The position numbers and the translations under genes were made by a program. Under the pieces are notes generated by a model. It ran no database searches and had not been told where the DNA came from. It was given only the letters and a program-made list of their open reading frames with translations. Below, piece by piece: positions 9,569 through 18,206 of a DNA stretch of 64,000 bases; positions within the stretch are counted from its first letter, which is position 1, and every line of letters starts with the position of its first letter. This DNA comes from Planktothrix sp. FACHB-1365 (lineage in GTDB: Bacteria; Cyanobacteriota; Cyanobacteriia; Cyanobacteriales; Microcoleaceae). The stretch spans positions 62,001 through 126,000 of the forward strand of contig NZ_JACJSC010000003.1 of assembly GCF_014697575.1 (NCBI RefSeq), in the 5' to 3' direction.

Positions 9569-9687
9569 TAAGTTTTTATACCTGGGATTTTTAACCCAAA
9601 TCTTAAAGATGACCAAAGATTTATCGATCATTTCCAAATCGGATGTAATCTAAAAATTTGCATCTGTAATCCACAATTCACCAAAAT

Positions 9688-10770
9688 ATGGGAGAACAAA
9701 AACGCATTGGTATTTTAACCAGTGGGGGAGACTGTGCAGGTTTAAATGCAGCAATTCGGGCTGTGGTGTATCGGGCATCTGGAACCTTTGGATGGGAGGT
9801 TTTCGGTATTCGAGAAGCCACCCAAGGGTTAATGACTCGTCCCGTGAACAGCGTTCCTCTGACAATTGATAAAATTGATAATATTCTCACCGCCGGGGGG
9901 ACGATTTTGGGGACTACCAATAAAGGTGATCCCTTTGCCTTTCCGATGCCGGATGGAAGTTTGCTAGATCGCTCTGAGGAGATTATTGAAGGATATCATC
10001 TCTTAGGATTAAATGCCTTAATTGGCATTGGGGGAGATGGCAGTTTAGCAATTTTGCGACGCATTGCCCAACAAGGAAATCTTAATTTAATTGGTATTCC
10101 TAAAACGATTGATAATGATGTGGGAAGCACGGATTTATCGATTGGATTTAGTACGGCCGTTGATATTGCGACGGAAGCTTTAGATCGTCTGCATTTTACC
10201 GCCGCCAGTCACAGTCGCGTGATGATTTTAGAAGTTATGGGGCGAGATGCAGGACATATTGCCCTTCATGCAGGAATTGCCGGAGGTGCAGATATTATTT
10301 TAATTCCTGAAATTCCTTACAGTTTAGATCGAATTTGTCACCAAATTGCCGAACGACAAAAACAAGGGAAAAACTATTGTTTAGTGGTGGTTGCAGAAGC
10401 GGTTAAAACGGAAACAGGAGAACCTGTGACTAATATTAATCGCATGGGACAAGCTCGTTTAGGCGGTATTGGGCAATATTTAGCGGATGTCATTTGCGAT
10501 CGCAGTGGCGCAGAAACCCGCGTTACAGTGCTCGGTCATATTCAACGAGGGGGAACTCCTTCGCCGATGGATCGCATTATTGCTTCTGCTTTTGGCGTCG
10601 CCGCCGTGGATTTAATTGCGGAAGACAAATATGATCAGGTTGTGGTTTGGCGAGATCGTAAAGTGTCGAGTATTCCAATTTTGGATGCGATCGCTCAATA
10701 TCGGGTTGTTAATGCTAATGATATCTTAGTCGAAACGGCTCGAAGTATGGGAATTTGTTTAGGGGATTAA
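9688..10770 (+). CDS. pfkA: 6-phosphofructokinase
   Basis: The enzyme phosphorylates fructose 6-phosphate to fructose 1,6-bisphosphate in glycolysis. The ATP-binding N-terminus (GILTSGGDCAGLNAAIR), the GIGGDGSL loop, the substrate-binding KTIDNDVGSTD with the catalytic Asp, and the GRDAGHIALHAGIAGGAD block are present. The length of 360 residues fits the cyanobacterial group. Whether it uses ATP or pyrophosphate is decided by residues after GGDG; here the GGDGS sequence is in the form usual for PfkA of the mixed-substrate clade, and I do not assign the donor. It stands alone, with a hairpin after its stop and a tRNA gene on the other strand next to it. Confidence 0.95.
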   Translation: MGEQKRIGILTSGGDCAGLNAAIRAVVYRASGTFGWEVFGIREATQGLMTRPVNSVPLTIDKIDNILTAGGTILGTTNKGDPFAFPMPDGSLLDRSEEIIEGYHLLGLNALIGIGGDGSLAILRRIAQQGNLNLIGIPKTIDNDVGSTDLSIGFSTAVDIATEALDRLHFTAASHSRVMILEVMGRDAGHIALHAGIAGGADIILIPEIPYSLDRICHQIAERQKQGKNYCLVVVAEAVKTETGEPVTNINRMGQARLGGIGQYLADVICDRSGAETRVTVLGHIQRGGTPSPMDRIIASAFGVAAVDLIAEDKYDQVVVWRDRKVSSIPILDAIAQYRVVNANDILVETARSMGICLGD

Positions 10771-10781
10771 TTCTGTTTAAT

Positions 10782-10829
10782 TCTCCCCGATCAATTAATA
10801 ACTTAACTCCCTTTCCCTAATCGGGGAGA
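10782..10829 (+). terminator. inverted repeat after pfkA
   Basis: A perfect 10-bp inverted repeat, TCTCCCCGAT at 10782-10791 and ATCGGGGAGA at 10820-10829, encloses a 28-base loop just after the pfkA stop. It has no U-run, so it may be a weak terminator or an mRNA-stabilising hairpin. Confidence 0.45.
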
Positions 10830-10847
10830 GGGATGCTGATCATTAAT

Positions 10848-10927
10848 GCGGATGGCGAGACTCGAACTCGCAAGGGAAGCCCACACGCCCCTCAAACGTG
10901 CGCGTATACCAATTCCGCCACATCCGC
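10848..10927 (-). tRNA. tRNA-Leu (anticodon GAG)
   Basis: On the minus strand, an 80-base cloverleaf is visible. The acceptor stem is GCGGATG/CATCCGC, the D-arm GCGGAATTGG..., and the anticodon stem CACGT/GCGTG closes the loop TTGAGGG with anticodon GAG. A long class II variable arm (GGG-CTT-CCC) follows, then the T-arm GCGAG-TTCGAGT-CTCGC. The 3' CCA is not encoded. The long variable arm and anticodon identify leucine, reading CUC/CUU codons. Confidence 0.95.
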
Positions 10928-11096
10928 TTATGAACACTGCCTTAAATTAATTTAGCAGCTAATTTACTAATATAGCACAGCCTCCTAAAAGTGTCACCCT
11001 TTTTTCCAACTTTTTTCCCGGCTCCCCTCTTCCCGTGATGACCAAAATCCTCTATCCTAACTGAATGGTGAACAGCAACAGCAAGAGCAACAAAAG

Positions 11097-12449
11097 ATGC
11101 GATTCTCAAAAATCTTAATTGCCAATCGAGGGGAAATAGCCTTACGGATTCTTCGCACCTGCGAGGAGATGGGTATTGCGACGGTTGCTGTTCATTCAAC
11201 GGTAGATCGCACTGCCCTTCATGTCCAACTTGCGGATGAAGCCGTTTGTATTGGGGAACCCAGCAGCAGCAAAAGTTATTTGAATATTCCTAATATTATC
11301 GCGGCGGCTCTGACTCGCAACGCCACCGCCCTTCATCCCGGCTATGGGTTTTTAGCCGAAAACGCCCGGTTTGCTGAAATTTGCGCCGATCACGAAATTG
11401 CTTTTATTGGCCCTACTCCGAACGCAATTCGGTCTATGGGGGACAAATCAACCGCCAAGGAAACGATGCAGCGTGTCGGGGTTCCCACCGTCCCCGGTAG
11501 TGACGGACTCCTGACCGACGAAAAAGAAGCCCTGGTACTAGCCCAAAAAATCGGTTTCCCGGTCATTATTAAAGCCACAGCAGGGGGTGGCGGTCGCGGA
11601 ATGCGATTAGTCAAGCAGGAAGAGGATCTCCCCAAACTGTTTGCAGCCGCCCAAGGGGAAGCAGAAGCCGCCTTTGGAAATCCGGGGGTTTATTTAGAGA
11701 AATTTATTGAACGTCCTCGCCATATTGAAATTCAGATTTTGGCTGATAATTATGGCAATGTAATTTATTTGGGAGAGCGGGATTGTTCGATTCAACGCCG
11801 TCACCAAAAACTATTAGAAGAAGCACCCAGTCCCGTGATGACTCCAAAACTGCGACACAAAATGGGAATGGCGGCGATAAAAGCAGCAAAATCGATTAAT
11901 TATACCGGAGCGGGAACGGTAGAATTTCTGGTTGATCAATCGGGTAATTTCTATTTTATGGAAATGAATACTCGCATTCAAGTGGAACATCCGGTTACGG
12001 AAATGATTACCGGATTAGATTTAATTGCTGAACAAATTCGCATCGCCCAAGGAGAAAAATTATCCTTAACTCAAGATAAAGTTCAACTGCGGGGTCATTC
12101 CATTGAATGTCGGATTAATGCAGAAGATCCCGACCATAATTTCCGTCCCCACCCCGGTCGTATTAGTGGCTATTTACCCCCCGGAGGAAATGGGGTGAGA
12201 ATTGATTCCCATGTCTATACAGACTATGAAATTCCGCCTTATTATGACTCTTTAATTGGGAAATTAATTGTTTGGGGCCCCGACCGTCCGACGGCAATCT
12301 TGAGAATGAAACGGGCTTTACGAGAATTTGCCATTACTGGTGTTCCAACAACCATAGGATTTCATCAAAGAATTTTGGAAACTCCTGAATTTTTACGGGG
12401 AGAAATTTATACCAATTTTGTTGAACAAATGATGAAACAAGGACAATAA
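11097..12449 (+). CDS. accC: acetyl-CoA carboxylase, biotin carboxylase subunit
   Basis: AccC carboxylates the biotin on AccB using bicarbonate and ATP, the first half-reaction of fatty-acid synthesis. The N-terminus [16 protein letters not shown], the ATP-grasp glycine loop AGGGGRGM, the catalytic [15 protein letters not shown] block and the C-terminal [10 protein letters not shown] are all recognisable. The length of 450 residues is typical. The gene stands alone; accB, accA and accD are not in this window, as is usual in cyanobacteria. It supplies malonyl-CoA for the acyl-ACP pool that the ado/aar pair later uses. Confidence 0.97.
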   Translation: MRFSKILIANRGEIALRILRTCEEMGIATVAVHSTVDRTALHVQLADEAVCIGEPSSSKSYLNIPNIIAAALTRNATALHPGYGFLAENARFAEICADHEIAFIGPTPNAIRSMGDKSTAKETMQRVGVPTVPGSDGLLTDEKEALVLAQKIGFPVIIKATAGGGGRGMRLVKQEEDLPKLFAAAQGEAEAAFGNPGVYLEKFIERPRHIEIQILADNYGNVIYLGERDCSIQRRHQKLLEEAPSPVMTPKLRHKMGMAAIKAAKSINYTGAGTVEFLVDQSGNFYFMEMNTRIQVEHPVTEMITGLDLIAEQIRIAQGEKLSLTQDKVQLRGHSIECRINAEDPDHNFRPHPGRISGYLPPGGNGVRIDSHVYTDYEIPPYYDSLIGKLIVWGPDRPTAILRMKRALREFAITGVPTTIGFHQRILETPEFLRGEIYTNFVEQMMKQGQ

Positions 12450-12455
12450 AAAGTA

Positions 12456-12482
12456 GGGTGTATGAGCTTGGCTCACGCACCC
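12456..12482. terminator. imperfect hairpin after accC
   Basis: GGGTGTATGAGC and GCTCACGCACCC form a 12-bp stem (one G-U pair and one mismatch) around a 3-base loop, 6 bases after the accC stop. It resembles a dispersed cyanobacterial intergenic repeat and could end transcription from accC. No U-run follows. Confidence 0.4.
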
Positions 12483-12526
12483 ATTGAATTGAATATTGGT
12501 TGCTATAAAGGTCTATACTTTAAGCA

Positions 12527-13279
12527 TTAGGTTTCTGAAAAGGATTTCCACAGATCCCGTAAACGTTGTTTAATTTGTTTTTCTTTTTGAGCGATCGCCG
12601 TTCCCGCTTCTCCTAATTTTACTTCAAAAGCTTTGCGTTTTTCGTCGAGTTTTCCACTATAGGTTTCGGGTTCATCCTTGGCTTTTTCATACCAAACTTT
12701 TGCTTCATCCAAATAATGCTTGATATCCTCATAACGCTGTCCATAGCGTCCGACTAAGTTAGCATTAATAATGGCTAATTGAGCTTTAAGTTGGGCATAA
12801 CGTTTTTGCATTAATGCCACTTCTTCACTATCTTTAATATTGTGAACGGCGGACTCAATGGCTGATTTAATTTGCTCAGACTTATCGGTTCCCACTTCTT
12901 GAATATCATTCAAGGCTAAATCAATACTATTTTGTAACTCTTGTTCCTCTTGATCAAGTTGGATTTCGAGTTTTTTCACTTCCGCTTTTGTTTTATTGAT
13001 GGACTGGCGTTTTTTGCTGCTGATTCCATCAATTACTCCTTCAATAGAAGCTGTAACATTTTCTTGAATTTCCTCACCTTTTCCTTTGACAGTTTCTAAA
13101 ACTGTTCCGACTACCTCTTTCACTAAACCTCGAATCTCTTGAGAACCCCCTTTAAATTCTGAACCCATTTCTGAAATTGCAGACTTGACAATTTCTCGAA
13201 TTCGTTCAGCCCGTAATTTGTTCTCAGATTGTGCTTTTTTTAAATCCGATGATAATTTATCTTGAATAGAATCTGACAT
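12527..13279 (-). CDS. coiled-coil hypothetical protein, 250 aa
   Basis: I do not recognise a catalytic domain. Almost the whole sequence is charged, Glu/Lys/Gln-rich and predicted by eye to be helical with long coiled coils, somewhat like apolipoprotein- or LEA-type amphipathic repeats (for example SEFKGGSQEIRGLVKEVVGT). There is no signal peptide or membrane segment. I chose the ATG at 13279 because GAGG lies 8 bases upstream; the in-frame ATG 7 codons earlier lacks this. It is transcribed away from the Psb35-like gene. A structural or membrane-associated role is only a guess. Confidence 0.8.
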   Translation of the reverse strand: MSDSIQDKLSSDLKKAQSENKLRAERIREIVKSAISEMGSEFKGGSQEIRGLVKEVVGTVLETVKGKGEEIQENVTASIEGVIDGISSKKRQSINKTKAEVKKLEIQLDQEEQELQNSIDLALNDIQEVGTDKSEQIKSAIESAVHNIKDSEEVALMQKRYAQLKAQLAIINANLVGRYGQRYEDIKHYLDEAKVWYEKAKDEPETYSGKLDEKRKAFEVKLGEAGTAIAQKEKQIKQRLRDLWKSFSET

Positions 13280-13815
13280 AGGAATATCCTCAATAATCAT
13301 TAAATTGCTTCAACAGCTTTTTATCAGCTTGTCTATCACTGCTCTTATTTCCTATCATAAAGAAATGCTGGAGGTTCTGGGAGTAAAGTTCTCTACACTC
13401 TCCATATCGCAATAGCCGTATTTTTGAGGCTGTATTAATCAATTTCTATAAGGGAACAGGGAACAGGGATAATACTTCTGGCTGTTTCATATCAGTTGTA
13501 AATGATTACAATCTCCGTCTCGAAGGTGCGGATTGCTATAAATATCTCTTAAGATAGATGTTTTTTGAATTTTATTTTAATAAAAAATCATATTAACTGA
13601 TTAACGCTACAGTTGTAAATCCCCTAACAATGATCTTGATTTAAAATGAATAAATGACCATTCCTGTTTTTCAGATAATATTCCCTCAAATTCTGTTTAT
13701 TTTTCTCTATCTACGGTAATACATGGCTTTAATTAAAATCAATATAAAGGGAGATGTGTTTAACCTCAGAAAAACAGATACTAAGTTCATTACATTCTAA
13801 ATCAAGGAGGTTCAA
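13280..13815. other. intergenic region upstream of the Psb35-like gene
   Basis: This 536-base AT-rich stretch separates two divergent genes. It contains a two-copy GGGAACA heptamer around 13455 and should hold the promoter of the strongly ribosome-bound small gene at 13816. I find no gene or RNA in it. Confidence 0.5.
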
Positions 13816-14007
13816 ATGGATCTATTCATCTTGGAAATGGGAACAAATACCCCTCATTTCCCGATGTCTGCAACCTTAGTTTTAATTCTGGGGTTTTTAG
13901 CAGCCACAACCATTGGTTCTGTCGCTTGGTACAACTCTAAACGTCCTGTTGGTTGGAAGGATAAAGAACGTCCTGACTTTGTTCCTGAAGTCGATACCGA
14001 CCAATAA
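13816..14007 (+). CDS. probable photosystem II assembly factor Psb35-like, single-TM
   Basis: This 63-residue protein has one transmembrane helix (about residues 19-37, SATLVLILGFLAATTIGSVA) and a short basic/acidic tail (WYNSKRPVGWKDKERPDFVPE). Length, single helix and the conserved WYNSKRP...W tail fit the Ssl2148/Psb35 family, reported to stabilise the CP47 assembly module of photosystem II; this identification is from memory and not certain. The start is supported by a near-perfect AAGGAGG 6 bases upstream, which suggests high expression. It is followed by a soluble protein with a chlorophyll-protein-binding-like motif, in line with a photosystem role. Confidence 0.6.
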   Translation: MDLFILEMGTNTPHFPMSATLVLILGFLAATTIGSVAWYNSKRPVGWKDKERPDFVPEVDTDQ

Positions 14008-14120
14008 AAAATAGAGTTTCTGGGGGGTTTGAAAATTCATTTGATTGTTAATTTTAAACCCATTCTAAATCCTGAGTTGTTTTTTAAATCAGTTCAATAA
14101 AACTTTTGAGGTCAATAATT

Positions 14121-14471
14121 ATGTCTAAAGAAGAAAAGAAAACTCCTCATATTCTCCATGAAGAAGCAGAACCTAATCCTACTTATGATCGGGGAATTAT
14201 GCCCGCAGAAGTCGGTGCTCGAATTGACCGAGAAAAGGAAAATTTTAAAAAAACTCCTGAACATGAAGAAGGCACTTTAGACACAACTGCTGGTTATACA
14301 ATGGATCGAGAAGGGTTATTAAATAACTACGCCATTGAACCTGAAATGTATGTCAATGTTCCCGGAGATTTGAAAGAAGAAGAAGAAGCCGATAAAGCTC
14401 GTCGGGTTCAAACCTTACATGAAGTGAAAGAAGTGGAAGGGGGCGTTGGAAAAGGTCAGGGTATTATTTAG
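14121..14471 (+). CDS. soluble acidic protein with Hlip/Psb34-like motif
   Basis: This 116-residue, highly charged protein has no membrane helix. Near residues 58-71 it carries DREGLLNNYAIEPEMYV, which strongly resembles the N-terminal LNN(F/Y)A.EP.(M/V)YV segment of high-light-inducible proteins and Psb34. That segment docks on the CP47 side of photosystem II, but here the usual C-terminal helix is missing. A further block, NPTYDRGIMPAEVGARIDRE, lies upstream. I chose the ATG at 14121 (GAGG 10 bases upstream) over the TTG at 14106. It sits 113 bases after the Psb35-like gene and ends at a strong terminator, so the two may form one unit. Function is inferred only. Confidence 0.7.
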   Translation: MSKEEKKTPHILHEEAEPNPTYDRGIMPAEVGARIDREKENFKKTPEHEEGTLDTTAGYTMDREGLLNNYAIEPEMYVNVPGDLKEEEEADKARRVQTLHEVKEVEGGVGKGQGII

Positions 14472-14516
14472 AAAAACTGGATTAATCTGACTTGAATGCT
14501 AACACTACAAACAAAG

Positions 14517-14541
14517 CCTAGCTTTTGAGCTAGGTTTTTTT
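14517..14541 (+). terminator. rho-independent terminator
   Basis: A perfect 7-bp stem CCTAGCT/AGCTAGG with the loop TTTG is followed directly by seven T residues. It ends the transcription unit of the Psb35-like gene and the motif protein. Confidence 0.9.
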
Positions 14542-14776
14542 ATTTATTATATAAATAGAGTATGATTGTTTATTTTTGAGTTTTATAATTTATCTATATA
14601 TTGATACTTAAAATAGCGTTATAGAAATATTGATTTAGAGTTATATGGAATAATTTAAAAGAATATTTATTCTATAAAAGGATTGATGACTTAGCGAATA
14701 GAGCCGAATATATTAGAAGAGTAAAACCGGGTTTAGTCATTAGTCTGAAACCCCAAAAAAGGAAAGGAGGCGACTG

Positions 14777-14986
14777 ATGAAACTCGAAAATAATAGATTT
14801 TTGAAGTTAATCGTGTGGATTTTTGCAGAAATTCTATTAAATTTTTTAGGACTTGATGATTTGGCAGATTATAGCGAATTTTTATTTGAAAAGACAGTTT
14901 ATAAACCCAGAGTTGTTATAGCAGAATTTGGGTTTAATCTAGGATTAAATGAAGTTCAGAATGGAGATGAGCATTTCACCTTTTAA
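14777..14986 (+). CDS. small hypothetical protein, 69 aa
   Basis: A strong ribosome site AAAGGAGG 6 bases before the ATG supports this as a real gene. The first 30 residues are hydrophobic with an amphipathic character (LIVWIFAEILLNFLGLDDLADY) and could sit at or in a membrane; the rest is polar. I do not recognise a family with certainty, although similar small proteins with an LLN-LG-DDLADYSEFLFE core seem to occur in other cyanobacteria. It lies between the photosystem-related pair and an exported small protein, each with its own spacing, so it is probably transcribed alone. Confidence 0.7.
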   Translation: MKLENNRFLKLIVWIFAEILLNFLGLDDLADYSEFLFEKTVYKPRVVIAEFGFNLGLNEVQNGDEHFTF

Positions 14987-15089
14987 AATCTATTTCTTAA
15001 GATTTACTCAAATTTATTCCCTAGGATAGAGCTAAAATTCTCTTACTCCTAGAATAATAGGATTAGTAATACATATAAGGAGAATTTCA

Positions 15090-15446
15090 ATGAAATTTCC
15101 CTCAATAAATTTTTCTAATTTACGTCCTTTACGCTTTTTAATGGCAGCTTTATTGTTGGCTTTTCTATGGATTGGATCTGCTGTTCCCAGTTGGGCTGGG
15201 GTGAGTAGTCCTTCTCAAGGGGAAGATGCTCTTAAGCAAATTCAAAAAGATTCTGAACAAGTGCTCAGAGGGGGCCCACCTTCCTTAGAAGATGTACAAG
15301 CTAAAGCTCAAGAAGGGATTAATGAAGTTCAAGGGGGTGCGGATAAAGAAAAAATGAAAAATCCTGCTAATAGCCAAGGTTCTACTTCTGTAGAAGAGAA
15401 AATTAAAGAAGGTATGGATAATATCCGCGATATTTTTAACCCCTAA
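15090..15446 (+). CDS. small exported hypothetical protein, 118 aa
   Basis: The protein begins with a basic region and a hydrophobic core (residues 16-30), followed by a clear signal peptidase I site SWA-GVSS near residue 36, so it is exported to the periplasm or thylakoid lumen. The mature part of about 80 residues is polar, Gln/Glu/Lys-rich and probably helical (DALKQIQKDSEQVLRGG..., EEKIKEGMDNIRDIF). A ribosome site AAGGAGA lies 7 bases upstream of the ATG. No enzymatic motif is visible. The gene is followed by a good terminator. Its function is unknown. Confidence 0.8.
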   Translation: MKFPSINFSNLRPLRFLMAALLLAFLWIGSAVPSWAGVSSPSQGEDALKQIQKDSEQVLRGGPPSLEDVQAKAQEGINEVQGGADKEKMKNPANSQGSTSVEEKIKEGMDNIRDIFNP

Positions 15447-15516
15447 TTTTCTTTAATTACTCACGACGGTATTACTATCTTCGGGATTTTGTTAAGTTCG
15501 ATTGCTATAGTTATAA

Positions 15517-15546
15517 AAGTGTTGTTGGGTCTAACAGCACTTTTTT
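15517..15546 (+). terminator. rho-independent terminator after the small exported protein
   Basis: AAGTGTTGTT and AACAGCACTT form a 10-bp stem with one G-U pair around a 6-base loop, followed by a T-run. It lies between this gene and the convergent mnmE. Confidence 0.8.
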
Positions 15547-15568
15547 ATTATCCTATCAAGGCTTTAGA

Positions 15569-16978
15569 TTATTTTCCAATACAAAATCTGCTGAAAATTC
15601 GATCTAAAACGGATTCTGTTACTTCTTCTCCGGTGACTTCCCCTAACGCATGAATGGCACCTCGCAGATCAATTGTCCAAAAATCAAAGGGAAGTTGTTG
15701 CTTAATCGTTGTTTCGACTTGTTCTAAACATACTTTTGCACGGGTTAACGCAGTGGCTTGACGTTGATTAATGGCAAACTCTAAATTGGCGGCGTGAATA
15801 TTTCCACCCTGAACTAAATTTAATATCGCTGTTTCTAACTCTGGAATTCCTTGATTTAAAGCAGCAGACATAGGAACAATTTCTCGATTTTCTAAATTAA
15901 AATATTGAATAGCTTTTGCTTTTAATTCCTCTAATTCTTGGGGGTTAACTTGATCAATTTTATTAAAAATAACAATTAAACCTGCTTTTTTAACTTGTTG
16001 ATAAATGTCTAAATCTGCTTCAGTTAAACCGATTGCAGCATCCAATGTTAATAATACTAAATCGGCTGATTGTGCAGTTTGTCGCGATCGCTCTATGCCA
16101 ATTTTTTCCACTTGATCTTCGGAGTGGCGAATTCCAGCCGTATCTAACACTTGAATCGGGATTCCTCCCACAACCAATTGCGATTCTACCACATCACGAG
16201 TTGTTCCGGGTAAATCCGTAACAATGGCGCGATCGCTTCGACTCCAAGCATTTAATAAACTCGATTTTCCCACATTCGGACGACCAACAATCGCAACTTT
16301 TAACCCTGTTCTTAATAATTCTCCTGTGTCAGCCGTCGCTAAAAATTGCGATAATTCTTCTAAAACGTGATGAATTTGGGCGATAATTTCCGATTCATTT
16401 AAGGGCGGTAAATCTTCTTCAAAATCCACCCTGGCTTCAATTTCTGCTAAAATATCTAAACAAGTTCCTCGTAATTCTCGAATAGGATTTGCTAATTTTC
16501 CTTGTAATCCGGCTAAAGCCATTTGTGCGGCTGCAATCGATTGAGATCCGACTAATTCCGCCACACTTTCTGCTTGAGTTAAATCTAACCGTCCATTTAA
16601 AAATGCCCGCAGGGTAAATTCCCCCGGTTGGGCTAACCTAGCTCCTAATTCTATACACAATTGCAGCACTTGTTGAACCGCAATAATCCCCCCATGACAG
16701 TGAAATTCAACCACATCCTCACGAGTATAAGAACGGGGAGATAACATTAATAATAATAAAACTTCATCAATAATTTTTAGGGTTTTTGGATGGCGAATAT
16801 ACCCATATAAAATCCGGTGACTTTCCCAAATTTGTCGTCCTGGGGAATAAAATAACTGTTTAGCAATAGATTGAGAGTCTGTTCCCGACATCCGCACAAT
16901 TCCCACGCTTCCCTGTTGCGGTACAATAGCCGTGGCGATCGCTACAATTGTTCCCCCAGTTGCCAAAAATTCAGCCAT
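15569..16978 (-). CDS. mnmE: tRNA modification GTPase MnmE
   Basis: With MnmG, this GTPase installs the carboxymethylaminomethyl group on U34 of certain tRNAs. The N-terminal tetrahydrofolate-binding domain ([11 protein letters not shown]) is followed by helices, then the G domain with G1 [12 protein letters not shown]2/G3 LPGTTRD and DTAGIR, and G4 FNKID. The protein ends with the catalytic motif CIGK. The length of 469 residues is normal, and the start ATG at 16978 gives the standard [16 protein letters not shown] entry. It converges on the small exported protein gene. Confidence 0.97.
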   Translation of the reverse strand: MAEFLATGGTIVAIATAIVPQQGSVGIVRMSGTDSQSIAKQLFYSPGRQIWESHRILYGYIRHPKTLKIIDEVLLLLMLSPRSYTREDVVEFHCHGGIIAVQQVLQLCIELGARLAQPGEFTLRAFLNGRLDLTQAESVAELVGSQSIAAAQMALAGLQGKLANPIRELRGTCLDILAEIEARVDFEEDLPPLNESEIIAQIHHVLEELSQFLATADTGELLRTGLKVAIVGRPNVGKSSLLNAWSRSDRAIVTDLPGTTRDVVESQLVVGGIPIQVLDTAGIRHSEDQVEKIGIERSRQTAQSADLVLLTLDAAIGLTEADLDIYQQVKKAGLIVIFNKIDQVNPQELEELKAKAIQYFNLENREIVPMSAALNQGIPELETAILNLVQGGNIHAANLEFAINQRQATALTRAKVCLEQVETTIKQQLPFDFWTIDLRGAIHALGEVTGEEVTESVLDRIFSRFCIGK

Positions 16979-17033
16979 TTTTTGCCATTAATAAAATCCT
17001 ATAGATCTTTAGATTTTAACGTAAAAGATATTG

Positions 17034-17205
17034 GGCAATAGGCAATAGGCAATAGATAATTTGACACTCCCCTGCTCCCCTTGTCCCCTTGTCCCCTTGT
17101 CCCCTTGTCCCCCCGTCCCCTTGTCCCCTTGTCCCCCCGTCCCCTTGTCCCCTTGTCCCCCTGTCTCCCCGTCCCTCCGTCTCCCCGTCCCCCCGTCCCC
17201 CTATC
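17034..17205. repeat. tandem short repeats (GCAATAG and CCCCTTGT types)
   Basis: Three copies of the heptamer GGCAATA (17034-17056) are followed by a CT-rich block (about 17071-17205) built mainly from the octamer CCCCTTGT and variants with CCGT or CTGT. Between them, TTGACACTCCCC (17061-17072) matches the end of the TnpB-associated hairpin at 19453. The block gives long open frames on both strands, but these are only repeats. It lies between mnmE and the next minus-strand gene. Confidence 0.85.
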
Positions 17206-17207
17206 TC

Positions 17208-18026
17208 CTACTTCCCACCACAAACCTGTTCAATTAACTGCACAACAGCGCTGCGAGTCAGTTTGTCTTGACCATCGGCTAAGACATTTAACGTCGCATG
17301 GGCTAAGGCTAAAGGAATGCGACAAAAATCCAACGCAGGGCCAGAGGGTAAAGCTTCGGTGTAGGCATCCCCTAAGGCTAAATTCCGTTTAGCGTAGTTC
17401 TGCATTTGTTCCAATGTCCAACCATCAGGGAAGAAATCTACCCCTCGACTGCCATCATCCTTGTAATTGCGGAGAATATTCACCGCCTGTAACCCTCGAC
17501 CAAAGCCAATGGCGTGAACCCGGTTGGTTTGTGTGCCATCGTACCAAGCCCATAAATCCGACAACAACAGCCCCACAGAACCCGCCACACTAAAGGTATA
17601 TTGATCTAACTCCGCTTCGGTTTCAATCCGCCAATTACGTTCAGCCCAAAACGCCATACGGTCAGCCATCGCCGCCGTTGCATCCCAAATCCGAGGGGCA
17701 ATTCGTTCTGGGGCAAACTTAGCCCATTCTCCCACCCGGAGGGTCACTTCTTCTAAGGTTCCTGTGTGGGAAAATTCCGCAAACCAATTATCAGGAATTG
17801 TTTCTCGACAGACCGCCGCTTGAAAATTTTGGCTCATTCTATGCAGCAATCGGGCTTTTGTTGCATTATCTAAATCAGGGTGATCTTCAACTTCATCAAT
17901 CGCCCGCATACACAAATAGGCAGAAGCGACCGCTTCTTGGAGTAAGGGAGGTAAACGACTAATGGGGATATAAAATGTTCGACTTGTATCTTGTAAAACG
18001 GACAAGGGATCTTTTTGCCAATTCAT
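17208..18026 (-). CDS. squalene/phytoene synthase family protein
   Basis: This family condenses two prenyl diphosphates head to head. Two Asp-rich motifs typical of the active site are visible: AIDEVEDHPD near residue 42, and NILRNYKDDGSRGVDFFP near residue 185. The FSVAGSVG segment that precedes the second motif in the family is also present. At 272 residues it is shorter than CrtB or hopanoid-type squalene synthase and looks like an additional paralogue, so the product (squalene, phytoene or another) cannot be named. The start ATG gives MNWQKDPLSVLQDTSRTFYIPI. It is divergent from the PotA-like gene. Confidence 0.85.
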   Translation of the reverse strand: MNWQKDPLSVLQDTSRTFYIPISRLPPLLQEAVASAYLCMRAIDEVEDHPDLDNATKARLLHRMSQNFQAAVCRETIPDNWFAEFSHTGTLEEVTLRVGEWAKFAPERIAPRIWDATAAMADRMAFWAERNWRIETEAELDQYTFSVAGSVGLLLSDLWAWYDGTQTNRVHAIGFGRGLQAVNILRNYKDDGSRGVDFFPDGWTLEQMQNYAKRNLALGDAYTEALPSGPALDFCRIPLALAHATLNVLADGQDKLTRSAVVQLIEQVCGGK

Positions 18027-18206
18027 TCCTTTTACTCCTCACACCAAGAAGCGATTTAATCGCTGTACTTTCGCGCTCGATATTGTACACTGGATTCCAG
18101 TAACACTCCACGCTTGAATCTGCAATTCTCTGGATCATCATCTTGCCAGTCCAGTTTTCATCAGATAAGCTGTAGGGAGGGTAAATCTCCGCCATAACGT
18201 GACACT

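Noticed and set aside
17071-17205. Open frames on both strands with GTRGRGDK-like or SPCPLVPL-like repeats
   Set aside because: They are translations of a CT-rich tandem repeat without ribosome sites.
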